Below are positions 1 through 5,212 of a stretch of 5,212 bases of DNA, in pieces (the first letter of the stretch is position 1; the number at the start of each line of letters is the position of its first letter). A program made the translations under genes and the position numbers. The DNA comes from Azoarcus sp. (GTDB lineage: Bacteria > Pseudomonadota > Gammaproteobacteria > Burkholderiales > Rhodocyclaceae): the NCBI GenBank assembly GCA_031258035.1, contig JAIRNL010000246.1, positions 1 through 5,212 on the forward strand, given 5' to 3'. A model generated the notes under the pieces. The model was given only the letters and a program-made list of their open reading frames with translations. It was not told where the DNA came from and made no database searches.

Positions 1-24
1 ATCGAATCCGGCGGGGGTTGCCAT
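1..24 (-). CDS. Possible start of a leftward gene, candidate displaced fliJ
   Basis: An ATG on the minus strand at 24-22 opens the frame MATPAGFD, which runs off the left edge. It lies 204 bases past the fliI stop, in the same direction. FliJ, a small coiled-coil export chaperone/escort, commonly follows fliI, and many FliJ proteins begin with a short M-(A/S)-x-P lead, so this could be fliJ separated from fliI by an inserted intergenic element. No clear ribosome site precedes it (the minus strand reads AACAATCCGA just before the ATG), and eight residues cannot identify a protein. Confidence 0.25.
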
Positions 25-85
25 TCGGATTGTTATTTTGGTGAAGGTTACACGGGAAACCCAGATTTATTCCAGGCATAAGCTG

Positions 86-109
86 CGCCATGGCGTGTAT
101 TTGCATACA
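86..109. repeat. Two adjoining small inverted repeats
   Basis: CGCCATGGCG (86-95) is a perfect 10-base palindrome. It abuts TGTAT-TTGC-ATACA (96-109), a five-pair stem with a four-base loop. Each alone could be chance, but they stand next to two stronger hairpins (112-126 and 133-160). Confidence 0.5.
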
Positions 110-111
110 AA

Positions 112-126
112 GGGCGCGAAGCGCCC
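112..126 (-). terminator. Candidate weak intrinsic terminator after fliI
   Basis: On the minus strand this reads GGGCGC-TTC-GCGCCC, a six-pair all-GC stem with a tight loop, followed directly by TTTGTAT. The U-tract is only three long before a G, so termination would be inefficient or would need Rho. It lies about 100 bases past the fliI stop. It could instead be part of the surrounding hairpin cluster with another role. Confidence 0.35.
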
Positions 127-132
127 CTGACT

Positions 133-160
133 GTCATTCCGCGACTACGCGCGGAATGAC
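133..160. repeat. Perfect 11-bp inverted repeat (hairpin) downstream of fliI
   Basis: The arms GTCATTCCGCG (133-143) and CGCGGAATGAC (150-160) are perfectly complementary around a six-base loop. On the plus strand a T-rich but interrupted stretch follows several bases later (GTAGGTTTATTTTA). On the minus strand, the direction of the fli genes, no T-run follows. It could be a transcript-end or stability structure, or one arm pair of a dispersed intergenic repeat: GTCATTCC-type inverted repeats are widespread in Proteobacteria. Copy number cannot be judged from one window. Confidence 0.8.
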
Positions 161-168
161 GTAGGTTT

Positions 169-195
169 ATTTTAAAGTGCATGTCGCAATGACAA
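169..195 (-). promoter_or_regulatory. Possible sigma70-type promoter reading leftward
   Basis: On the minus strand TTGTCA (195-190, five of six to TTGACA) and TAAAAT (174-169, five of six to TATAAT) are separated by 15 bases. That spacing is short of the 16-18 optimum, and such matches arise by chance in AT-rich DNA. If real, the transcript would start just before the hairpin at 133-160 and run toward whatever lies left of the window. Confidence 0.2.
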
Positions 196-228
196 TGGCC
201 CTGATGCGCCAGTCTCGGGGGATGGCGG

Positions 229-1647
229 TCAAAGGCCGCTGAAAAGCTCGTCGAGCCTGGCGACGGCGCCGGCGTAGTCCTCGCGCTCTTCGATGCGCTG
301 TTGCAGGTAGGCTTCGAGGCGGGGGTGGATGGCGACGGCGGCATCGAGCAGGGGGTCGCCGCCCGGCTGGTAGGCGCCGACGGCGATCAGGTCGCGCGAA
401 CGTTGGTAGCGCGAGAAGAATTGCCTGAACTGACGCACTTTGTCGAACTGTTCGTCGCCGATCAGGCTGTGCATGGCGCGCGAGATGGATTGTTCGATGT
501 CGATGGCCGGGTAGTGGCCTTGGTCGGCGAGGGCGCGGGTCAGTACGATGTGGCCGTCGAGGATGGCGCGGGCCGAGTCGGCGATCGGGTCTTGTTGGTC
601 GTCGCCTTCGGCAAGCACGGTGTAGAAGGCGGTGATGGAGCCGCCGCCTTCGGGGCCGTTGCCGGCGCGCTCCACCAGCGCGGGCAGCAGGGCGAATACC
701 GAGGGCGGGTAGCCGCGCGTCACCGGCGGCTCGCCGATGGCCAGCGCTATTTCGCGCTGCGCCATGGCGTAGCGGGTGAGGGAGTCCATCACCAGGAGTA
801 CCTGCTTGCCCTTGTCGCGGAAGTATTCGGCGATGGTCGTGGCGTAGGCCGCGCCTTGCAGGCGCATCAGGGGGCTGGTGTCGGCGGGGGCGGCGACGAC
901 GACCGAGCGAGCCAGCCCGGCTTCGCCCAGGCTTTGTTCGATGAATTCCTTGACTTCGCGGCCCCGTTCGCCGATCAGGCCGACGACGATGACGTCGGCC
1001 TCGGTGTAGCGCGCCATCATGCCGATCAGTACCGATTTGCCGACGCCGGAGCCGGCGAACAGGCCGAGCCGCTGTCCGCGCCCGATGGTGAGCAGGCCGT
1101 TGATGGCGCGGATGCCGACGTCGAGCGGCATACGGATCGGCGAGCGGTTGAGCGGGTTGGTGGGCCGCCCTTGCAGCGAGCGGGTTTCTTCGGTCTCCAG
1201 GCGGCCAAGCGCGTCGAGCGGCCGTCCGGCGCCGTCGATGACCCTGCCGAGCAGGGCTTCGCCCACCGGGAGGCGCTTGGCGCGATCGGAGGCGCGCCGG
1301 CGCGGGCCGATGTGCCGGCCCGGGACGAGTTGCGGGTAGCCGGTTTCTATTGGACGCACCAGCGCGCCGGGAGAGAGGCCGAAAACGTTGTCGGTCGGCA
1401 TCATGAAGAGCTTTTCGCCGCTGAAACCCACGACTTCGGCTTCGACGAAGCCGCCGCCGGAGACCATGATCTGGCAGCCGGAGCCGAGCGGCAGCTTCAG
1501 CCCGGCGGCTTCCATGACCAGGCCGGTGGTTCTCGTGAGCAGGCCGGCGTTCTGGAACGGATAGACGGTGTCGACCAGGTGGCGGCCATCTTCCAGGAAG
1601 GTGCGCCAGAGTTTGCCGTGCCGCGGGGGCGGGGCGTTTTCGCTCAT
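229..1647 (-). CDS. fliI: FliI, flagellum-specific type III export ATPase
   Basis: FliI hydrolyses ATP as a hexamer below the flagellar export gate, unloading chaperone-bound cargo and helping proton-driven export. It has 472 residues (Salmonella FliI has 456). The N-terminal segment (about 10-25, GKLWRTFLEDGRHL) is where FliH is expected to bind. A beta-barrel domain with TRTTGLVMEAAGLKLPLG covers about 38-100. The catalytic core shows Walker A GSGVGKS at 199-205 with K204, the catalytic glutamate E227 in GERGRE, Walker B VLLVMDS with D288, and the ATPase alpha/beta signature PAIDIEQSIS at 380-389. The C-terminal helical domain follows. The DQQDPIADSARAILDGHI block and the flagellar neighbours separate it from F1-beta; an injectisome SctN is unlikely in this context. 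The ATG at 1647 overlaps the fliH stop by four bases. All key residues are present, so it should be active. Confidence 0.98.
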   Translation of the reverse strand: MSENAPPPRHGKLWRTFLEDGRHLVDTVYPFQNAGLLTRTTGLVMEAAGLKLPLGSGCQIMVSGGGFVEAEVVGFSGEKLFMMPTDNVFGLSPGALVRPIETGYPQLVPGRHIGPRRRASDRAKRLPVGEALLGRVIDGAGRPLDALGRLETEETRSLQGRPTNPLNRSPIRMPLDVGIRAINGLLTIGRGQRLGLFAGSGVGKSVLIGMMARYTEADVIVVGLIGERGREVKEFIEQSLGEAGLARSVVVAAPADTSPLMRLQGAAYATTIAEYFRDKGKQVLLVMDSLTRYAMAQREIALAIGEPPVTRGYPPSVFALLPALVERAGNGPEGGGSITAFYTVLAEGDDQQDPIADSARAILDGHIVLTRALADQGHYPAIDIEQSISRAMHSLIGDEQFDKVRQFRQFFSRYQRSRDLIAVGAYQPGGDPLLDAAVAIHPRLEAYLQQRIEEREDYAGAVARLDELFSGL

Positions 1648-2498
1648 TTTTCTTCCGGCGCGGGCGGTGCCTGTCCTTCCGCCGGCTGCGTGGGCATTTT
1701 GTCGTCCGTTCCGGCCCGGGGGGCGGGCGAAGGCGCGCCCGACCAGGGCGCGTGCTGGCGTCCGAGGCTGTCGAGCACCCGGCGCCAGCGCGTTTCCATG
1801 GTGGCGTCGATTTGCGCGCCGGCGGCCTCTACCCGGCAGCCGCCGCGCGAGATGCTGTCGTCTTCGAGGACGAGGTGGCCGCCCTGGTCGAGCACCTCGG
1901 CGAGATGTTTGCGGGCGAGCGCCACGTCGTCGGGGTGCATGTGGATTTTGCCGCGGCTCTCCGGCAGGTGTTGCAGGGCGGCGCGCACGGCGCTCACGAC
2001 CGCTTCCGGTTCGACCGCCAGGGTGTGCTGGAGCACTTTGCGCGCCAGTTCGATCGACAGGGACATCAGTTCTTCGGCGACTTCGGCGTCGAGCTGCGTA
2101 AATGCCTGGTCGAGTTGGGCGATCATCTCCCGCAGCCGCGCCGCTTCCGCTTCGGCGCTTGTCCTGCCTTCGCGGTAGCCGGTTTCGCGCCCTTCTTCCA
2201 GCCCGGCCTGGCGGCCATCGGCGTAGCCTGCGTCGCGGCCTTCAGCCAGACCTTCTTCGTAGCCGTCGCGGCGCGCTTCTTCGTGCATCCGCTCGATGTC
2301 CGCCGCGGTGGGCAGCTTCAGGCCGGGGGGCAGGGCCGGCGCGGCTTCCTCGTCCGGCGTTCCCGGGCGCGCGGCGGCTTCCGGCGCGGGGCGTCCCGCT
2401 TCGGCGGGCCGGGGCGGCGGGGCGTCGAACTTCGGCGGTTCCCACCGGCGGTAGGCGCCGACGGCCTGGTGGCGCGCGAAAGGCTCGGCGGTTTTCAT
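1644..2498 (-). CDS. fliH: FliH, flagellar export ATPase regulator / stator-like subunit
   Basis: FliH dimerises, binds the N-terminus of the ATPase FliI and links it to the C-ring and export gate; it is related to the peripheral stalk of F/V-type ATPases. The 284-residue product has the N-terminal AYRRWEPPKFD motif (about 15-25) common in proteobacterial FliH, a Pro/Ala-rich linker (about 26-60), a helix with nine glycines spaced exactly four apart (79-111), a coiled-coil-prone segment (about 113-145), and the conserved C-terminal domain (about 146-247, including IHMHPDD and the SRGGCRVE...ETRWRRVLDSLG region). A Pro-rich tail of about 35 residues follows. The ATG at 2496-2498 is the first start after an in-frame TGA at 2505-2507, so it is firm, although no good ribosome site precedes it. 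The stop overlaps the fliI start as ATGA. It is longer than the 235-residue Salmonella protein because of the linker, the glycine helix and the tail. Confidence 0.95.
   Translation of the reverse strand: MKTAEPFARHQAVGAYRRWEPPKFDAPPPRPAEAGRPAPEAAARPGTPDEEAAPALPPGLKLPTAADIERMHEEARRDGYEEGLAEGRDAGYADGRQAGLEEGRETGYREGRTSAEAEAARLREMIAQLDQAFTQLDAEVAEELMSLSIELARKVLQHTLAVEPEAVVSAVRAALQHLPESRGKIHMHPDDVALARKHLAEVLDQGGHLVLEDDSISRGGCRVEAAGAQIDATMETRWRRVLDSLGRQHAPWSGAPSPAPRAGTDDKMPTQPAEGQAPPAPEEK
1651..1656 (-). promoter_or_regulatory. Weak ribosome binding site of fliI
   Basis: The minus strand reads GGAAGA followed by three A residues and then the fliI ATG. The match to the anti-Shine-Dalgarno sequence is partial and the spacing short, so initiation probably relies partly on coupling to fliH through the ATGA overlap. 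Confidence 0.5.
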
Positions 2499-2528
2499 GT
2501 GCGCTCAGGCGGAGGGTGTCGGGCGGTG

Positions 2529-3536
2529 TCAGACAAAGCTGTCCTCGCTGCCCTTGCCGCCCATGACGATCTGGCCTTCTTCGGCGAGACGGCGGACGAT
2601 CTTGAGGATTTCCTTCTGCTCGGCTTCGACTTCGGACAGACGCACCGGGCCTTTGGCTTCGAGGTCTTCGCGCATCATCTCGGCGGCGCGGCTGGACATG
2701 TTCTTGAAAATCTTCTCGCGCAGCTCGGGCGGGGAACCCTTGAGGGCGATGATGAGCGAATCGGACTGGATTTCGCGCAGGATGGCCTGGATGCCGCGGT
2801 CGTCGATATCGAGCAGGTTCTCGAACACGAACATTTCGTCGAGGATTTTCTGGGCCAGCTCCGGGTCGTATTCGCGCACGTTGTCGAGGATGGCCGTTTC
2901 GGCGGCGGAACCCACGAAGTTGAGGATTTCGGCGGCATGGCGCACGCCGCCCATCGCCGCTTTCTTGGCGGTGGCGGCCCCGGAGAGCATCTTGGTCAGG
3001 GATTCGTTGAGTTCTTTCAGCGCCTGGGGCTGCACGCCGTCGAGCGTGGCGATCCGGAGCACGACGTCGTTGCGCAGGCGGTCGGAGAAATGTTTGAGGA
3101 TTTCTCCCGCCTGGTCGTAGCCGAGGTGTACGAGGATCGTGGCGATGATCTGCGGGTGTTCGTTCTTGATGAGATCGGCGGCGGTGCCCGGATCGAGCCA
3201 TTTCAGGTTTTCGATGCCGGCGGTGTCGGAGCCTTGCAGGACGCGGGCGATGAGGTTGGCGGCGCGCTCGTCGCCCAGCGCCTTGGTCAGCATCTCGCGG
3301 ATTTGTTCCTGGTCGGCGCGGATGGCCGAACCCTTGCTGAAATGGACGTCCAGTTCAGCCAGGATGGGTTCGACCTTGCTGCGTTCCTGCGCCGGCATGC
3401 TCGCCATTTTCATGCCGATTTTCTGGACTTCGCGCGGCCCCAGGTGCTTGAGCACTTCGGCGGCTTCGTCGGGGCCGAGCGCGGCCAGGAGGAGGGCGGC
3501 CTTGTCGAGTCCTTCTTCGGGGGTGGCGCTGCTCAT
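2529..3536 (-). CDS. fliG: FliG, flagellar motor switch and rotor protein
   Basis: FliG sits on the cytoplasmic face of the MS ring, is part of the C-ring switch with FliM and FliN, and is where the stator applies torque. It has 335 residues, the usual size. The N-terminal domain (about 1-100, opening with KAALLLAALGPDEAAEVLKHL) binds FliF. The middle domain carries the FliM-binding EHPQ motif at 126-129 and the matching arginine at R161. The MFVF hinge motif is at 235-238. The C-terminal domain carries the charged torque residues expected from E. coli at a constant offset of two: K266, R283, E290, D291 and R299, with Glu at 290 where E. coli has Asp. The frame stays open upstream to 3854, but the ATG at 3536 is chosen because homology begins there, it has a strong AAGGAGG site, and it overlaps the fliF stop by four bases. 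That arrangement suggests translational coupling with its binding partner. Confidence 0.98.
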   Translation of the reverse strand: MSSATPEEGLDKAALLLAALGPDEAAEVLKHLGPREVQKIGMKMASMPAQERSKVEPILAELDVHFSKGSAIRADQEQIREMLTKALGDERAANLIARVLQGSDTAGIENLKWLDPGTAADLIKNEHPQIIATILVHLGYDQAGEILKHFSDRLRNDVVLRIATLDGVQPQALKELNESLTKMLSGAATAKKAAMGGVRHAAEILNFVGSAAETAILDNVREYDPELAQKILDEMFVFENLLDIDDRGIQAILREIQSDSLIIALKGSPPELREKIFKNMSSRAAEMMREDLEAKGPVRLSEVEAEQKEILKIVRRLAEEGQIVMGGKGSEDSFV

Positions 3537-5212
3537 TTGTGGCCTCCTTCCTCGGTCGCGCCCATCCATTGCTTGATGAGATCGGCGACGCTCTTGGGAT
3601 CTTCGTGCGCCATCTCGCGCGCGCGCGCCAGCCGCGCTTCGTAGCTCTCGGCGCGGGCGGCGGGGGAGAGTTCGACTTCGACGCCTTCTTCGTCCTCGTC
3701 TTCCGCGGCCGTCGGCTCTTCCCGTGGCGGCGGCGGCGCCACCGTGCGCAGCAGCGGTCGGATGATGGCGAAATAGGCGAAGAGGATGGCGACGAGCACC
3801 AGCAGATATTTGCCGCCTTCCTTGCCCATCTCGATCATTTCCGGATCTTTCCACAGGGGCGGGGGCGGGGGCGCGCCGGTCGGTTCGGCGAACGGGCTGC
3901 CGGTGACATTGATGGTGTCGCCGCGCGTGGCGTTGTAGCCAACGGCCTCGCGCACGAGGTTGGTGATGCGGGTGATTTCCTCTTCGCTGATCGGCAGGGT
4001 TTGCGGCTCGCCCGTGGGCAGCTGCACGGAGCGGTGGTTGACCACGACCGCCACCGACAGGCGCTTGATCTGGCCGAGCGCCTGCCTGACGTGCTGGATG
4101 GTGCGATCCAGTTCGTAATTGAGCACCGCTGTCCGGGCGCTGGATTGCGGCGGCTGGTTGCCCGCGCCGGTCTGCGGCGGCACGGGCGGCGCGGTGATCG
4201 GCGCGGTGGCCGGCACGGGCGGCTGGTTGGTGAGCGCGCCGGGCACACCTTGCGGGCCCTGGTCGCGGTTTTGCTGCTCGGTGGTCTGCTGGCTGCGGAT
4301 CGCCTGCTCCGGGGCGGGGTTGGGGCGGTAGGTTTCCGCCGTCTGCTCGACCTGGTTGAAGTCGATGTCGGCGGCGACCTGGGCGCGGAAATTCCCTTTG
4401 CCGAGCATCGGGGTGAGGATGTTCTCGATGCGGCGGTTGAGGCCGGATTCGACCTCCTCGACGTAGCGCAACTGGGTGGGATCCAGCCCGGCGCGGCGCA
4501 GGGGGTCTTCGCGCGTGAGCAATTCGCCGTTCTGGTCGACGACCGTCACGCCCGCATCGCTCATCTTGGGCACCGAGGACGCCACCAGATGCACGATGCC
4601 GGCCACCTGATTGGCATCGAGCGCCCTGCCGGGACGCATCTGCACCATGACCGAGGCGGTCGGCTTCTGGTCGTCGCGCAGGAAGGCGGTCTGCTTGGGC
4701 ATTGCCAGATGCACGCGCGCGCCGATCACCGCGGAAATCGACTGGATCGTGCGCGCCAGTTCGCCTTCGAGGGCGCGCTGGTACGTCACCTGTTCGTTGA
4801 ATTGCGAGATGCCCAGTTTCTGGGTATCCATGATCTCGAAACCGACCAGTCCGCCCTTGGGCAAACCGGCGGCGGCAAGGCGCAGGCGGGTTTCGTGGAC
4901 GAGGGGGGCGGGCACGAGGATGGCGCGGCCATCGCCGGAAATGCTGTAGGGGACGTTCTGCTGTTGCAGGGCGGCGATGATTTCGCCGCCGTCGTGTTCG
5001 TCGAAATTGCTGAACAATACCGCCTGGGTGGGCGCGCCCTGCCAGAGCAGCGCGCCGGCGATGAGCGCGATGGCAAGCGCCAGCGCGGCGGCGGCGGCGA
5101 TCTTTTGCTGCTGGTTGAGCGCCCTGATGTTGGTGGCCGCCTGTTGCAGCCGCCAGCGCAGGGAGCCGGCTGGCGGCGGCGCGGCGATTTCGCCGGCGGT
5201 GTTTTCGGCGGT
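3533..5212 (-). CDS. fliF: FliF, flagellar MS-ring protein (5' end outside the window)
   Basis: FliF forms the inner-membrane MS ring, the base on which rotor, rod and export gate assemble. The frame is open from the right edge to the TGA at 3533-3535, giving 559 visible residues against a family norm of about 550-580, so only a few N-terminal residues are missing. No in-frame ATG or GTG precedes the TTG at 5017, and that TTG falls inside the conserved VLFSNFDEHDGG block after the first membrane helix, so it is not the start. In visible-residue numbering: membrane helix about 38-57 (Ala/Leu-rich, ending LLW); ring-building domain 1 about 64-125; domain 2 about 143-233 (RVHLAMPKQTAF is typical); domain 3 about 250-440, split by a Pro/Gln-rich linker at about 296-360; second membrane helix about 469-486; an acidic cytoplasmic stretch; and a C-terminal helix (AREMAHEDPKSVADLIKQW) of the kind that binds FliG. 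Its stop overlaps the fliG start. Identity is very secure. Confidence 0.97.
   Translation of the reverse strand, partial: TAENTAGEIAAPPPAGSLRWRLQQAATNIRALNQQQKIAAAAALALAIALIAGALLWQGAPTQAVLFSNFDEHDGGEIIAALQQQNVPYSISGDGRAILVPAPLVHETRLRLAAAGLPKGGLVGFEIMDTQKLGISQFNEQVTYQRALEGELARTIQSISAVIGARVHLAMPKQTAFLRDDQKPTASVMVQMRPGRALDANQVAGIVHLVASSVPKMSDAGVTVVDQNGELLTREDPLRRAGLDPTQLRYVEEVESGLNRRIENILTPMLGKGNFRAQVAADIDFNQVEQTAETYRPNPAPEQAIRSQQTTEQQNRDQGPQGVPGALTNQPPVPATAPITAPPVPPQTGAGNQPPQSSARTAVLNYELDRTIQHVRQALGQIKRLSVAVVVNHRSVQLPTGEPQTLPISEEEITRITNLVREAVGYNATRGDTINVTGSPFAEPTGAPPPPPLWKDPEMIEMGKEGGKYLLVLVAILFAYFAIIRPLLRTVAPPPPREEPTAAEDEDEEGVEVELSPAARAESYEARLARAREMAHEDPKSVADLIKQWMGATEEGGHK
3543..3549 (-). promoter_or_regulatory. 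Strong ribosome binding site of fliG
   Basis: On the minus strand this reads AAGGAGG, six bases before the ATG of fliG at 3536. It lies inside the last codons of fliF (encoding EEGGHK) and supports 3536 as the true fliG start rather than upstream codons in the longer open frame. Confidence 0.9.

Larger units (their letters stand above)
1..228. other. Intergenic region downstream of fliI
   Basis: No convincing complete gene is present. The stretch from about 30 to 180 looks richer in A and T than the flanking genes. It contains the four hairpins at 86-160, a weak promoter-like pair, and a possible leftward start at 24. Short open frames enter from the left edge on the plus strand (to TAA at 79-81 and TGA at 128-130), but their translations show no recognisable protein. 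Confidence 0.7.

Noticed and set aside
48..344. 98-codon minus-strand frame overlapping the fliI end and the hairpin cluster
   Set aside because: It begins in another frame of fliI, runs through palindromic non-coding DNA and has no ribosome site; the translation looks like repeat DNA read as protein.
301..2178. 625-codon open frame on the plus strand opposite fliI and fliH
   Set aside because: It is antisense to two well-supported genes, its translation is Gly/Ala/Val/Asp-rich with no family motif, and GC-rich codon structure routinely opens such frames.
2242..3201. 319-codon minus-strand frame across fliG and fliH
   Set aside because: Its Arg/Pro-rich translation is the typical out-of-frame shadow of GC-rich genes and overlaps fliG and fliH fully.
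1752..3644. 630-codon open frame on the plus strand opposite fliH, fliG and the end of fliF
   Set aside because: It spans three genes in antisense, resembles no known protein (Phe/Gly/Asp/Val-rich low complexity), and no ribosome site or promoter was evident.
3537..3854. Upstream extension of fliG in the same frame
   Set aside because: The added residues are Arg-rich shadow sequence inside fliF; FliG homology and the AAGGAGG site fix the start at 3536.
3856..3871. G-rich plus-strand run as a possible G-quadruplex
   Set aside because: Only three runs of at least three G occur close together, and the pattern is explained by the proline codons of FliF on the other strand.
5015..5017. TTG as the fliF start
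   Set aside because: The frame continues upstream through a membrane helix typical of FliF, and this codon encodes the conserved Leu of VLFSNF.
229..5212. A non-flagellar type III secretion (injectisome) locus
   Set aside because: FliG next to a full-length two-helix FliF with the FliG-binding tail indicates a flagellar motor; no injectisome-specific gene is present.

Overview
The window is a stretch of a flagellar export and motor operon read entirely on the minus strand, in the order fliF - fliG - fliH - fliI (from about 5212 down to 229), followed by a 228-base non-coding tail. GC-rich DNA, the fliF-G-H-I order, FliF and FliG of usual length and the N-terminal AYRRWE motif of FliH point to a motile Gram-negative proteobacterium, most likely a betaproteobacterium (perhaps Rhodocyclales-like). 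The lineage is an inference from family resemblance and was not tested by a search.

Layout: fliF (MS-ring protein) enters from the right edge without its start codon; 559 residues are visible, so only a few are probably missing. Its TGA overlaps the fliG ATG in an ATGA junction, with a strong AAGGAGG ribosome site inside the last fliF codons. FliG (335 aa, rotor and switch protein) is followed by a 30-base gap without a recognisable ribosome site, then fliH (284 aa, export ATPase regulator). FliH ends in a second ATGA junction with fliI (472 aa, export ATPase). All four genes look intact as far as they are visible.

Together the products build the base of the flagellum. FliF forms the membrane ring. 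FliG docks on the FliF C-terminus and takes torque from the stator. The FliH/FliI complex delivers and energises export of axial subunits through the flagellar type III secretion gate. Having FliG next to FliF, with no injectisome genes, argues for a flagellum rather than a non-flagellar type III system.

The least ordinary part is positions 1-228. fliJ, which usually follows fliI directly, is not there. Instead there is a lower-GC stretch with four inverted repeats packed between 86 and 160, a weak promoter-like pair upstream of them, and a possible leftward start codon (MATPAGFD...) at 24 that could begin a displaced fliJ. I see no previously undescribed system in this window: the four genes are standard flagellar genes, and the open questions concern the intergenic hairpin cluster and what lies just beyond the left edge.
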